A DNA stretch of 14,675 nucleotides from an uncultured Curvibacter sp. (GTDB taxonomy: Bacteria > Pseudomonadota > Gammaproteobacteria > Burkholderiales > Burkholderiaceae), in contig CAMLNH010000022.1 in assembly GCA_946481355.1 (NCBI GenBank), positions 1 to 14,675 of the forward strand. The letters run 5' to 3'. The notes below the pieces were generated by a model that worked only from the letters and a program-made list of their open reading frames with translations, was not told the DNA's origin and did not search any database. Positions 7,701-14,119 of the stretch are shown here, piece by piece (the stretch's first letter is position 1; the number at the start of each line of letters is the position of its first letter). Made by a program: the position numbers and the translations under genes.

Positions 7701-7914
7701 TGCGAACGTGGTGAAAACAACGCCAATCTAGGCGCGCGACGACGCCCAGGCCAGCCGCCTGGGCTAGGAGTGCAACAACGAGTGGCGTTGTTTTCACCCC
7801 GTTCCCTACGGGTTGCGGCCAAAAAAGCCATGCGGGGTGTTGCGCGGACTTGCCGGGGGTTACCCCGGCGGCGTCCACGCGCCTACCGCATGACTTTTTT
7901 GATCCGCAACGCAT

Positions 7915-7942
7915 CTTGAGAAATCAGTGTGAACAGACCCTA
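7915..7942 (-). repeat. Right terminal inverted repeat of the MITE-like element
   Basis: Reads CTTGAG at 7915 through to CAGACCCTA at 7942 and matches the left arm with 27 of 28 bases. Its last three bases (7940-7942) are also the cynS stop codon read on the minus strand. Confidence 0.8.
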
Positions 7943-8383
7943 GTAGGTCTTGTAGGGCAGAAACTTGCCCGAGAGCACAACGTTGACGCGGTCGCCCTTG
8001 GGATCGGCCTCGCGGGTGATGTCCATCTTGAAATCGATGGCGCTCATGATGCCGTCACCGAACTCCTCGTGGATCAGCTCCTTGATCGTGCTGCCGTAGA
8101 CGCTGACGATCTCGTACCAGCGGTAGATCAGCGGGTCGGTGGGCACGGCCGTTTCCAGCGAGCCCTTGTAGGGCACGACCTGCAACCACTTCTGCTCTTC
8201 CTCATTGAGACCGAAGATCTTGCCGATGACCTTGGCCTGCTTGGCGTCGAAGGTCATCTGGCCCAGGCAGCCGGCGGTAACCCACTCCTTGCTCAGACCG
8301 ACCTTCTTGGCCACGTCTTCCCATTTGAGGCCTTTGGAGACCTTGGCGGTGATGATCTTCTCGGTAACGTCGTTGCGGTTCAT
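7940..8383 (-). CDS. cynS: Cyanate hydratase (cyanase)
   Basis: 147 aa; the E. coli enzyme has 156. Cyanase converts cyanate and bicarbonate to ammonia and two CO2 through carbamate, in the cytoplasm, as a decamer. The catalytic triad is present: R88 and E91 in YRWYEIVSVYGSTIKELIHE, and S114 in GDGIMSAIDF. These equal E. coli R96, E99 and S122 with a constant offset of eight. The N-terminal half is the helix-turn-helix-like dimer domain (WEDVAKKVGLSKEWVTAGCLGQ). The C-terminus LSGKFLPYKTY aligns in length with the E. coli end, so the mobile element abutting the stop codon has not shortened it. A strong SD precedes the ATG. It is the fourth gene after binding protein, permease and ATPase; no carbonic anhydrase (cynT) gene is in the window. 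Confidence 0.97.
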   Translation of the reverse strand: MNRNDVTEKIITAKVSKGLKWEDVAKKVGLSKEWVTAGCLGQMTFDAKQAKVIGKIFGLNEEEQKWLQVVPYKGSLETAVPTDPLIYRWYEIVSVYGSTIKELIHEEFGDGIMSAIDFKMDITREADPKGDRVNVVLSGKFLPYKTY

Positions 8384-8389
8384 GTGAAC

Positions 8390-8395
8390 TCCTTC
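8390..8395 (-). promoter_or_regulatory. Ribosome-binding site of cynS
   Basis: On the minus strand AAGGAG is followed by six bases and the cynS ATG, a near-ideal Shine-Dalgarno site. It is the best in this gene cluster, suggesting that cynS is translated strongly even though it lies last after the transporter genes. Confidence 0.75.
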
Positions 8396-8428
8396 ATGTT
8401 GTGGTTGGAAATAAAAACTCTCTGCGCA

Positions 8429-9223
8429 TCAATGCGCCCTGGCCCGCATGACCAGGAAATCGACGATGTGGTTGCGCAGTTCGTAATAACCGTCCAGGTG
8501 GTGCAGGCCGGCGCGCGTGCGCTCACGCGGCAGGGGGTTGACCACCACCTCGGCAATGCCGCCGGGTGTGTAGATGCCTTCGTGCTCGCTGCCATTGCTC
8601 ATGAGCAGGATGCGGTCGGCCAGCAGGATGGCCTCGTCCACATCGTGCGTGATCATGAAGACGGTCTGCTGCGTCTGGCGCACGATGGTCATGAGTTCAT
8701 CCTGGATGGTGCCGCGCGTGAGCGCATCCAGTGCGCCGAAGGGCTCGTCGAGCAGCAGCATCTTGGGTGCGATGGAGAAGGCGCGTGCGATGCCCACGCG
8801 CTGCTTCATGCCGCCCGACAGCTCGCTGGGTTTCTTGTCGATCGCCGGCGTCAGCCCCACCATGGCCACGTAACGCTCCACATGGGCCCGCAGCTCGGGC
8901 CCCTTCATCTCCGGCCAGCGTGAACGCACGGCAAAGGCGATGTTCTGCCGCACCGTGAGCCAGGGCATGAGGGCATGCCCCTGGAAGACCACGCCGCGCT
9001 CCAGGCTGGGGCCGCCGACCTCGCGCCCGTCCATGAAGACCAGGCCGGAACTTGCGGTGTCCAGGCCCGCGAGCACGTTGAGGATGGTGGTCTTGCCGCA
9101 GCCCGAGTGGCCGATGATGCAGACGAACTCGCCCTTGTCCAGCGCAAAGGAGACGTCGGAGAAGACCGGACGCCCGGCGACGTAGGCCTTGCCCAGCTGT
9201 TCGATTTTCAGGAATCCGCTCAC
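8429..9223 (-). CDS. ABC transporter ATP-binding protein, nitrate/cyanate type (NrtD/CynD-like)
   Basis: 264 aa. All ATPase motifs are intact: Walker A GHSGCGKTT (38-46), Q-loop around Q81 (VVFQGHALMPWLTV), signature LSGGMKQR (135-142), Walker B MLLLDEP (155-161) with D-loop GALD, and H-loop H193 (MITHDVDEA). FQ-x-H-x-LMPWLTV and the long C-terminal tail fit the nitrate/cyanate/taurine importer ATPases. It is a single ATPase without the fused binding domain of NrtC. The start is GTG (9221-9223), six bases after the permease stop; the GGAG inside the permease's last codons gives a good SD nine bases upstream. It powers import with the two genes before it and lies 45 bp before cynS, so cyanate is the likeliest substrate, though nitrate cannot be excluded. 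Confidence 0.95.
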   Translation of the reverse strand: MSGFLKIEQLGKAYVAGRPVFSDVSFALDKGEFVCIIGHSGCGKTTILNVLAGLDTASSGLVFMDGREVGGPSLERGVVFQGHALMPWLTVRQNIAFAVRSRWPEMKGPELRAHVERYVAMVGLTPAIDKKPSELSGGMKQRVGIARAFSIAPKMLLLDEPFGALDALTRGTIQDELMTIVRQTQQTVFMITHDVDEAILLADRILLMSNGSEHEGIYTPGGIAEVVVNPLPRERTRAGLHHLDGYYELRNHIVDFLVMRARAH

Positions 9224-9229
9224 GCGCGC

Positions 9230-10105
9230 TCACTCCACATAGGTCACGGCTTTCTGCAGCTGGCCGAACAGCAGGTCCAGCAGCATGCCCACCACGCCGA
9301 TCACGCCGATGGCGAAGATCACGCTGGTCAGCGACAGGTTGTTCCACTCGTTCCAGACGAAGTAGCCGATGCCCGTGCCGCCCACCAGCATCTCGGCGGC
9401 CACGATGACCAGCCAGGCGATGCCCATGCTGATGCGCATGCCGGTCACGATGGTGGGCGCCGCAGCCGGCAGGATGACGAGAAAGGCCTTGCGTAGCGGA
9501 CTGACCTCCAGCGTGGCGGCGACGTTGAGCCAGTCGCGCTTGACCGAGGCCACGCCGAAGGCGGTGTTGATCAGCATGGGCCAGATGGAGCAGATGAAGA
9601 TCACGAAGATGCCGCTGATGGACGAATCCTTGATCGTGTAGAGCGCCAGCGGCATCCAGGCCAGAGGGCTGATGGGCTTGAGCACCTGGATGTAGGGATC
9701 GAAAGCGCGGCGCAGCAGCGGTGACATGCCGATCACAAAGCCCAGCGGAATGGCCACCAGGCAGGCCAGGCCGAAGCCCAGGGCAACCCGCCCCAGTGAA
9801 TGGCCCAGCTGGATGGCGATGCCCTTGTCATTGGGCCCGTTGTCGTAGAAGGGATTGCTGAGCTGCTGCCAGATGGTCTGCGCCATCTGCCCCGGCGTGG
9901 GGAAGCCCCCCTGCTTGCCCGAGGCGGCCCCGGGATCCTTGCCCATCATCTTGAGGTACTCGATCTCCTCGGCCGTGAGGCTGGACGCGGCCGGACCCGT
10001 GCCCGAGGCCGGCAGTGTCGCCGCACTCCAGACGAGCACCATCGCGACCAGGATCAGCACGGACACCAGCGCCGCGCGGAAGCCCAGGGACTGCCACCAG
10101 TGCAT
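9230..10105 (-). CDS. ABC transporter permease, nitrate/cyanate type (NrtB/CynB-like)
   Basis: 291 aa. One N-terminal helix (residues about 8-30), then a polar stretch of about 70 residues with the NrtB-family block NPFYDNGPNDKGI, then a binding-protein-dependent permease domain with about five more helices. The EAA loop that contacts the ATPase is near NVAATLEVSPLRKAFLVILPAAAP. The PISPLAWMPLALY and AAEMLVGGTGIGYFVWNEWNN blocks match the nitrate permease family. The start ATG (10103-10105) shares one base with the stop codon of the binding-protein gene (TGATG), implying translational coupling; a longer open frame upstream is only that gene read in another frame. Specificity for cyanate is inferred from cynS. 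Confidence 0.94.
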   Translation of the reverse strand: MHWWQSLGFRAALVSVLILVAMVLVWSAATLPASGTGPAASSLTAEEIEYLKMMGKDPGAASGKQGGFPTPGQMAQTIWQQLSNPFYDNGPNDKGIAIQLGHSLGRVALGFGLACLVAIPLGFVIGMSPLLRRAFDPYIQVLKPISPLAWMPLALYTIKDSSISGIFVIFICSIWPMLINTAFGVASVKRDWLNVAATLEVSPLRKAFLVILPAAAPTIVTGMRISMGIAWLVIVAAEMLVGGTGIGYFVWNEWNNLSLTSVIFAIGVIGVVGMLLDLLFGQLQKAVTYVE

Positions 10106-11496
10106 CAGGCTGCCTTTCGGATCGGGAAGCTCTTGGCGTAGTCGGCCGCCTTGGCCGGGTCGAACTCGCGCCCCATGATCTTGAACTTGGGGTAAGCCCC
10201 TTCCGGCGTCTTCATGTCCAGCGCCTTCATCTGTTTCTTGGCATCGGTCAGCAGGAAGACCTGTTCCGCGATCTGCCTGTAGTTGACGTCGCCCTTGATG
10301 TAGCCCCAGCGTTGCATCTGCGTGAGCATCCACACTGCCATGCTCTGCCAGGGCATGGGATCGAAGTCCGCACGGTCGGGCACGTTCTGGACCTTGCCCA
10401 GGCCGTCGGCGAACTTGCCCGTGAGCACCTGCGCCACGACGGTTTCGGGCTGGTTCAGGTACTGCGGCGCCGAGATCACCTTGGCGATCAGCTCACGGTC
10501 CTTGGACTGGCGTGCCATGGCCGCGGCCATCAGCACCGAGCGGTACAGGGCCGCGAAGGTGTTGGGGTTCTTCTGGATGAACTCGGTGCTGGTGCCGAAG
10601 GCGCAGCAGGGATGGCCATTCCAGAGGTCCTTGGTCAGCAGGTGCAGGAAGCCCACCTCCTCGTACACGGCGCGCTGGTTGAAAGGATCAGGACCCAGGT
10701 ACCCGTCGATATTGCCTGCACGCAGGTTGGCCACCATCTCGGGCGGCGGCACCACGCGGATCTGGATGTCGGTGTCGGGGTTGAGGCCGTGCTCGGCCAC
10801 GTAGTAGCGCAGCAGGAAGTTGTGCATCGAGTACTCGAAAGGCACGGCGAACTTGAAACCCTTCCACTGCTTGGGATCGCGCTTGTCCTTGTGCTTGAGC
10901 GCCAGCGTGATGGCCTGGCCGTTGGTGTTCTGGATGGTGGCCACGTTCATCGGCACCTGGTTCGACCCCACCCCCAGGGAGATGGCCAGCGGCATGGGGC
11001 TCAGAAAATGCGTGGCGTCGTATTCCTTGTTGAGCATCTTGTCGCGAATCAAAGCCCAGCCTGCGGTCTTGACCACATCTACATTCAACCCCTGCTTGCT
11101 ATAGAAGCCCAGCGGATGCGCCATGATCAGCGGCGTAGCGCAGGTGATCGGGATGAAGCCGATCTTCAGGTCCTTCTTCTCAAGCGCGCCCTTCTCCTGT
11201 GCCATGGCCTGCAGGCTGGCCACGGGCAGCACGCTGGCGATGGCCGACATGGCCGCACCCTTGCCCACCGCACGCAGGAAACGACGGCGCAGCGCATCCT
11301 GCGGGAACAGGGCCTTGACCAGTGTGGCTTCGATGAACTCGTTGCTGTAGGCCTCGAACTCGGCCGTCTCGCTGCGCGCACGCAGCGTCGCGGCGGCGGT
11401 CTCGGCCTCATGCTCAGCCACCGTGTGGTCACGCCCGCAGCTGCACTTGAGCATCAGCGGGCGGTCGGCGTTGTAGGGATCAAAGAACTGGGTCAT
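10105..11496 (-). CDS. CmpA/NrtA-family ABC transporter substrate-binding protein with a Tat-like signal
   Basis: 463 aa. From about residue 108 it matches the nitrate/bicarbonate/cyanate binding proteins: LKIGFIPITCATPLIMAHPLGFY, FLSPMPLAISLG, NTNGQAITLALKHKD, PFEYSMHNFLLRYY and GYLGPDPFNQRAVYE. The export signal is unusual in place: RRRFLR at 70-75, a hydrophobic core 76-95 and a possible cleavage after AMA (97-99), i.e. a twin-arginine-like signal preceded by about 69 residues containing CSCGRDH (18-24). Similar extensions occur in Burkholderiales relatives, as I recall. The alternative is a later start near the RRR motif, but no Met lies just before it. The start codon and SD (AGAGGTGA) lie inside a 38-bp palindrome. 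It is the first gene of the probable cyanate transport operon. Confidence 0.93.
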   Translation of the reverse strand: MTQFFDPYNADRPLMLKCSCGRDHTVAEHEAETAAATLRARSETAEFEAYSNEFIEATLVKALFPQDALRRRFLRAVGKGAAMSAIASVLPVASLQAMAQEKGALEKKDLKIGFIPITCATPLIMAHPLGFYSKQGLNVDVVKTAGWALIRDKMLNKEYDATHFLSPMPLAISLGVGSNQVPMNVATIQNTNGQAITLALKHKDKRDPKQWKGFKFAVPFEYSMHNFLLRYYVAEHGLNPDTDIQIRVVPPPEMVANLRAGNIDGYLGPDPFNQRAVYEEVGFLHLLTKDLWNGHPCCAFGTSTEFIQKNPNTFAALYRSVLMAAAMARQSKDRELIAKVISAPQYLNQPETVVAQVLTGKFADGLGKVQNVPDRADFDPMPWQSMAVWMLTQMQRWGYIKGDVNYRQIAEQVFLLTDAKKQMKALDMKTPEGAYPKFKIMGREFDPAKAADYAKSFPIRKAA

Positions 11497-11528
11497 GGCA
11501 TCACCTCTTGAGTGGAGATGCCATGACC
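11491..11528 (-). promoter_or_regulatory. 38-bp imperfect palindrome covering the binding-protein SD and start codon
   Basis: Arms GGTCATGGCATC (11491-11502) and GATGCCATGACC (11517-11528) are perfect reverse complements over 12 bases. Four of the inner pairs also match (11504/11515, 11505/11514, 11507/11512, 11508/11511). On the minus-strand transcript this forms a strong stem in which the start codon (11494-11496) is paired and the SD lies in the loop and upper stem. It may be a translational switch, an operator for a dimeric regulator, or both. Confidence 0.55.
11501..11524 (-). other. Possible seven-codon leader peptide (MASPLKR) before the binding-protein gene
   Basis: An ATG at 11522-11524 opens a frame of seven codons ending at TGA 11501-11503, four bases before the binding-protein ATG and in a different frame. 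The first arm of the palindrome is its beginning. A weak AAGG lies two bases before its ATG, closer than ideal. If translated, the ribosome would melt the hairpin and could restart on the main gene. There is no direct evidence of translation. Confidence 0.25.
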
Positions 11529-11600
11529 TTGCAAGGGACGGGCCAGTTCGGGGCCCGCTGCCACGGCCGGATGCAATTCGTGCCGCCTCACATGACGGCG

Positions 11601-11618
11601 TGTAGGGCCAGCCCTACA
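11601..11618. promoter_or_regulatory. Perfect 18-bp palindrome, candidate response-regulator operator
   Basis: TGTAGGGC-ca-GCCCTACA, two perfect 8-bp arms with a 2-bp spacer. It starts seven bases beyond the response regulator's stop codon and lies about 105-122 bp upstream of the binding-protein ATG, a usual distance for an activator site of a NarL/FixJ-type protein. It is unlikely to be a terminator because the loop is too short and no T-run follows on either strand. Confidence 0.5.
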
Positions 11619-11625
11619 AAATCAC

Positions 11626-12282
11626 TCAGGCCGTGCCGGATCGGGCCGACTTGCCGTGCCGTTCGGCCAGCAGGGCCAGCTCGACATCGTTTTTCGCACC
11701 CGTCTTTTCCAGGATGCGGGCACGGTAGGTACTCACGGTGTTGGAAGCCAGCTTGAGCTGCGCACCAATTTCGCTCACGGTCTGCCCGGCAATCAGCAGA
11801 CGAAAGACCTGGTGCTCGCGATGCGACAGCGACTCCACACCGCCCGCCCCCGTGGCGGCCACGGCAGCCGCCAGGGCTTGCGCCGTGTCCGGGCTCAGAT
11901 AGCGGCCACCACCGGCCACCAGGCGCACGGCCTCCAGCATACGGTCCGGATCGGCGCTCTTGTTCAGGTAACCGCCCGCGCCCAGCTTGATGCAGCGCGC
12001 CGCATACTGACTCTCGGGATAGGTGCTGAGCATGAGGACCGGCAACGCCGGCCACTGCGCACGCAGACGCTGAAGCACCTCCAGGCCATCGAGACCGGGC
12101 AAAGCGATGTCCAGCAACACCAGGTCCAGCCTGGGCTTGCCGCCGAACAAGCCCACCTGGTCCAGCACCTCGGGGCCGGTCTGCGCCTCGGCCTCGACGC
12201 ACACATCCGGTGCATCCGCCAGCACCTGCTTGAGACCCTCGCGCACGATGCGGTGGTCGTCGCCTATCAGTACCTTGATCAT
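11626..12282 (-). CDS. LuxR/NarL-FixJ family response regulator
   Basis: 218 aa from ATG 12280-12282. The receiver domain has the acidic pair D8-D9, phospho-acceptor D58 (LVLLDIALPG), S86 and K108. The C-terminal LuxR-type helix-turn-helix spans about 153-210 (LSHREHQVFRLLIAGQTVSEIG, then LASNTVSTYRARILEKTG). The start chosen overlaps the kinase stop as ATGA, the classic coupled pair; an alternative ATG at 12304-12306 would add eight residues (MSSSAPDI). It would be phosphorylated by the adjacent kinase and bind DNA as a dimer. A perfect palindrome immediately after the gene, before the cyanate transport operon, is a plausible target; this link is inferred from position. Confidence 0.94.
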   Translation of the reverse strand: MIKVLIGDDHRIVREGLKQVLADAPDVCVEAEAQTGPEVLDQVGLFGGKPRLDLVLLDIALPGLDGLEVLQRLRAQWPALPVLMLSTYPESQYAARCIKLGAGGYLNKSADPDRMLEAVRLVAGGGRYLSPDTAQALAAAVAATGAGGVESLSHREHQVFRLLIAGQTVSEIGAQLKLASNTVSTYRARILEKTGAKNDVELALLAERHGKSARSGTA

Positions 12283-13499
12283 GATGTCAGGGGCAGACGA
12301 AGACATAAGCGCGCGCCTTCCCCCACATTGCTGTGGATGACGATGTCGCCGCCGAAGTGGCGGGCCCGTTCACGCATGCCCATCACGCCATAGGCGGTCG
12401 GTGCTTCGAAAGCCTGTGGCGCAGCACCGCAGCCATTGTCCTGCACCACCGTCTGCAGCCATCCGTCGCGCAGACTGATCTGCACACTCAGTTCGGTCGC
12501 ACGCGCATGTCGCCCGACATTGCTGAGCATCTCCTGGAAGATGCGGAAGACGGCGATCGCGGCAGGCTCGGGCAATTCGACCCCCTCGGTGTCCTCCATG
12601 ACCCAGCTCAGCACCAGCTCGGCCGAACGTGCGAACACGTGCGCCTGCCACTCCAGCGCGGCCCACAGGCCCTGGTGATCCAGGATGCTGGGCCGCAGGT
12701 CGGTGATGATGCGACCCACGTTGTCCACCGCCTCCTCGATCAGACGGCTCATGTTGCGGCACTTGCTCTGCAACCGGCCGCGCATGGTCTGCGCCTCGTC
12801 CGCACTGCGCTGCGGCTGTTCGCCCAGACGCTTGTCCATCCAGTTGACGTCCATCTTGAGCGCCACCAGCAGGCTGCCCAGTTCGTCGTGAACTTCGCGC
12901 GCGATGCGTGTGCGTTCGTCCTCGCGCACCTTTTCCGAATAGGCTGCCAGTTCACGCAACTGCCCCAGCGCCACCGAGAGTTCCTGCGTGCGCCGGGCGA
13001 CACGGGCTTCCAGCTCGTCGTTGGCACGTCGCAAGGCCTCGGCCGCGTGACGACGCTCCGTGATGTCGACGAAGGTGACGACCGCACCGCGCACCTGCGT
13101 GCCGTCCATCAGCGGGTAACTGGAATACTCAACGGGAAAGGCCTTCTGGTCACGGCGCCAGAACACCTCGGTATCGATCCGACAGGGCAGGCCCCGCCGG
13201 AACGCATTGAAGATCGGGCAATCATGAGCTGCGTAAGCGCTACCGTCCGCGTGGGAGTGGTGGGTGAGCTCGTGCATGTTGCGGCCGCGCACCTCGGTCG
13301 CCTCCCAACCCAGCATGCGCGCGCCGGCCCGGTTGATGAAAGTGCAGTGGCCTTCCAGGTCAATGCCGAAGATGCCTTCACCGGTGGATTCCAGCAACAG
13401 CTCGAGCTGGCGCTGCCACAAGGTATCGGGGTGGGTCGATTCCTTCGCAAGACGGGGCAGAGCGGGGGCGCACATACGCGTGCTGCATGCAAGCGGCAT
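12279..13499 (-). CDS. Cytoplasmic PAS-domain sensor histidine kinase (HisKA_3/NarX-like)
   Basis: 406 aa with no membrane segment. A PAS/PAC domain covers about residues 30-150 (LLESTGEGIFGIDLEGHCTF at the start, GAVVTFVDITERR at the end). A coiled coil follows to about 192. The HisKA_3 dimerisation helix carries H204 in EDERTRIAREVHDELG. The ATPase domain has an N-box with N327 (EMLSNVGRH), the DNGCG box (354-358) and G-box GVMGMRERA (371-379). The PAS domain holds a His/Cys cluster (H80, H81, H83, H92, C94) seen in a recognised PAS subtype. Family members phosphorylate NarL-type regulators such as the next gene. The start is uncertain: ATG 13499 has a weak SD and Met9 is an alternative. 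It follows the phosphatase gene by 47 bp. The signal is unknown; nitrogen status or a cytosolic ligand is a guess. Confidence 0.94.
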   Translation of the reverse strand: MPLACSTRMCAPALPRLAKESTHPDTLWQRQLELLLESTGEGIFGIDLEGHCTFINRAGARMLGWEATEVRGRNMHELTHHSHADGSAYAAHDCPIFNAFRRGLPCRIDTEVFWRRDQKAFPVEYSSYPLMDGTQVRGAVVTFVDITERRHAAEALRRANDELEARVARRTQELSVALGQLRELAAYSEKVREDERTRIAREVHDELGSLLVALKMDVNWMDKRLGEQPQRSADEAQTMRGRLQSKCRNMSRLIEEAVDNVGRIITDLRPSILDHQGLWAALEWQAHVFARSAELVLSWVMEDTEGVELPEPAAIAVFRIFQEMLSNVGRHARATELSVQISLRDGWLQTVVQDNGCGAAPQAFEAPTAYGVMGMRERARHFGGDIVIHSNVGEGARLCLRLPLTS

Positions 13500-13546
13500 G
13501 CCATCCCGGCAGGACGCAGCCGATCCGCGGCGGGGGCCATCCGGCG

Positions 13547-14119
13547 TCAGCCTGACATGGGCGGGGCGTAGCGGGTCACGTCCTGCGGCTGACCGAGCCG
13601 GTCCACTCGCACGAGCACCATCTCGGCACTCGACGCGCTACCACCCGCATAGGCGCTGATCACAACCTGGTGTGTGACGAGCACAGGCGCCGGTCCGGGC
13701 GGCCCGCCCTGCAGGCGGGCAATGAAGGCCTGCAAAGCCTCGCGTTGCTGGGGACCGCGTTCATAGTCACCGAAAAAGGAGCTCAGGCTGGGCTCAACCG
13801 TCACTGCACCGTAGGCAAGCAGGCTGGCCGTATCCAGGCAGCGGCACCAGGGACTGGACCAGACCCGGGCTGCTTGCAGGCCCTGGCTGCGCAGCCAGCG
13901 GCCGGCGGCTCGCGCCTGTTCGCGCCCGGCGGCGCTGAGGTTGCGCTGGGTACTGCAGTCGCCGAGACGCAAACCCGGCGGATCGCCCACACCCGGCGCT
14001 TCGGCATGGCGCATGAGCAGCACATGACCACCCCCCGACAAACGCTGGCCCAGGGTGGCCGCCGACAAGGGTGGCGCCAGCAACAGCGCCGGCACGCCCA
14101 GCATCGGGCGGCGGCGCAT
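13547..14119 (-). CDS. Exported histidine phosphatase superfamily protein
   Basis: 190 aa. Residues 1-21 (MRRRPMLGVPALLLAPPLSAA) look like a signal peptide, so the enzyme probably acts in the periplasm. The catalytic core is visible: R37-H38 in LLMRHAEAPG (nucleophile H38), R93 in SSPWCRCLDTA and H150 in VLVTHQVV. It is a branch-1 type phosphoglycerate-mutase-like fold with no specific substrate evident. Its ATG (14117-14119) shares one base with the stop of the upstream PilZ gene (TGATG), so the two are almost surely co-translated. The kinase gene follows after 47 bp with no visible terminator. Confidence 0.9.
   Translation of the reverse strand: MRRRPMLGVPALLLAPPLSAATLGQRLSGGGHVLLMRHAEAPGVGDPPGLRLGDCSTQRNLSAAGREQARAAGRWLRSQGLQAARVWSSPWCRCLDTASLLAYGAVTVEPSLSSFFGDYERGPQQREALQAFIARLQGGPPGPAPVLVTHQVVISAYAGGSASSAEMVLVRVDRLGQPQDVTRYAPPMSG

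Larger units (their letters stand above)
7673..7942. mobile_element. MITE-like non-autonomous element with long terminal inverted repeats
   Basis: Arms at 7673-7700 and 7915-7942 are reverse complements over 28 bases with one mismatch (7678 versus 7937). The outermost TA on each side is probably the target duplication, leaving an element of 266 bp (7675-7940) beginning GGG and ending CCC. The inside is strongly folded: a perfect 16-bp inverted repeat (7710-7725 / 7783-7798) encloses a GCCCAGG/CCTGGGC hairpin (7744-7764). Next to it, a near-perfect repeat of about 24 bp (7812-7835 / 7886-7910) encloses GCCGGGG-GTTA-CCCCGGC (7852-7869). No transposase is encoded, so movement would need one in trans. 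A TA duplication and GG-starting ends fit IS5-group or IS630-like enzymes, but the parent is not identified. Confidence 0.78.

Noticed and set aside
7696..7914. A 72-residue open frame inside the mobile element
   Set aside because: It lies across the palindromic interior, has no resemblance to a transposase and no SD; it is probably a by-product of GC-rich structured DNA.
7951..8174. TGTAGGGC half-sites of the 18-bp palindrome inside cynS (7951-7958 and 8167-8174)
   Set aside because: Both are explained by the codons for Pro-Tyr-Lys in CynS, and neither has a second arm.
10015..11511. Long plus-strand open frame opposite the binding-protein gene
   Set aside because: The minus strand encodes a clear NrtA-family protein; the plus frame is a low-complexity His/Gly/Leu-rich shadow typical of high-GC antisense frames.
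11565..11600. Sigma-54-like promoter (GGCACGAATTGCA on the minus strand) upstream of the cyanate operon
   Set aside because: The bases resemble -24/-12 elements, but GG and GC are eight bases apart instead of ten, and the nearby regulator is NarL/FixJ type, not an NtrC-type activator.
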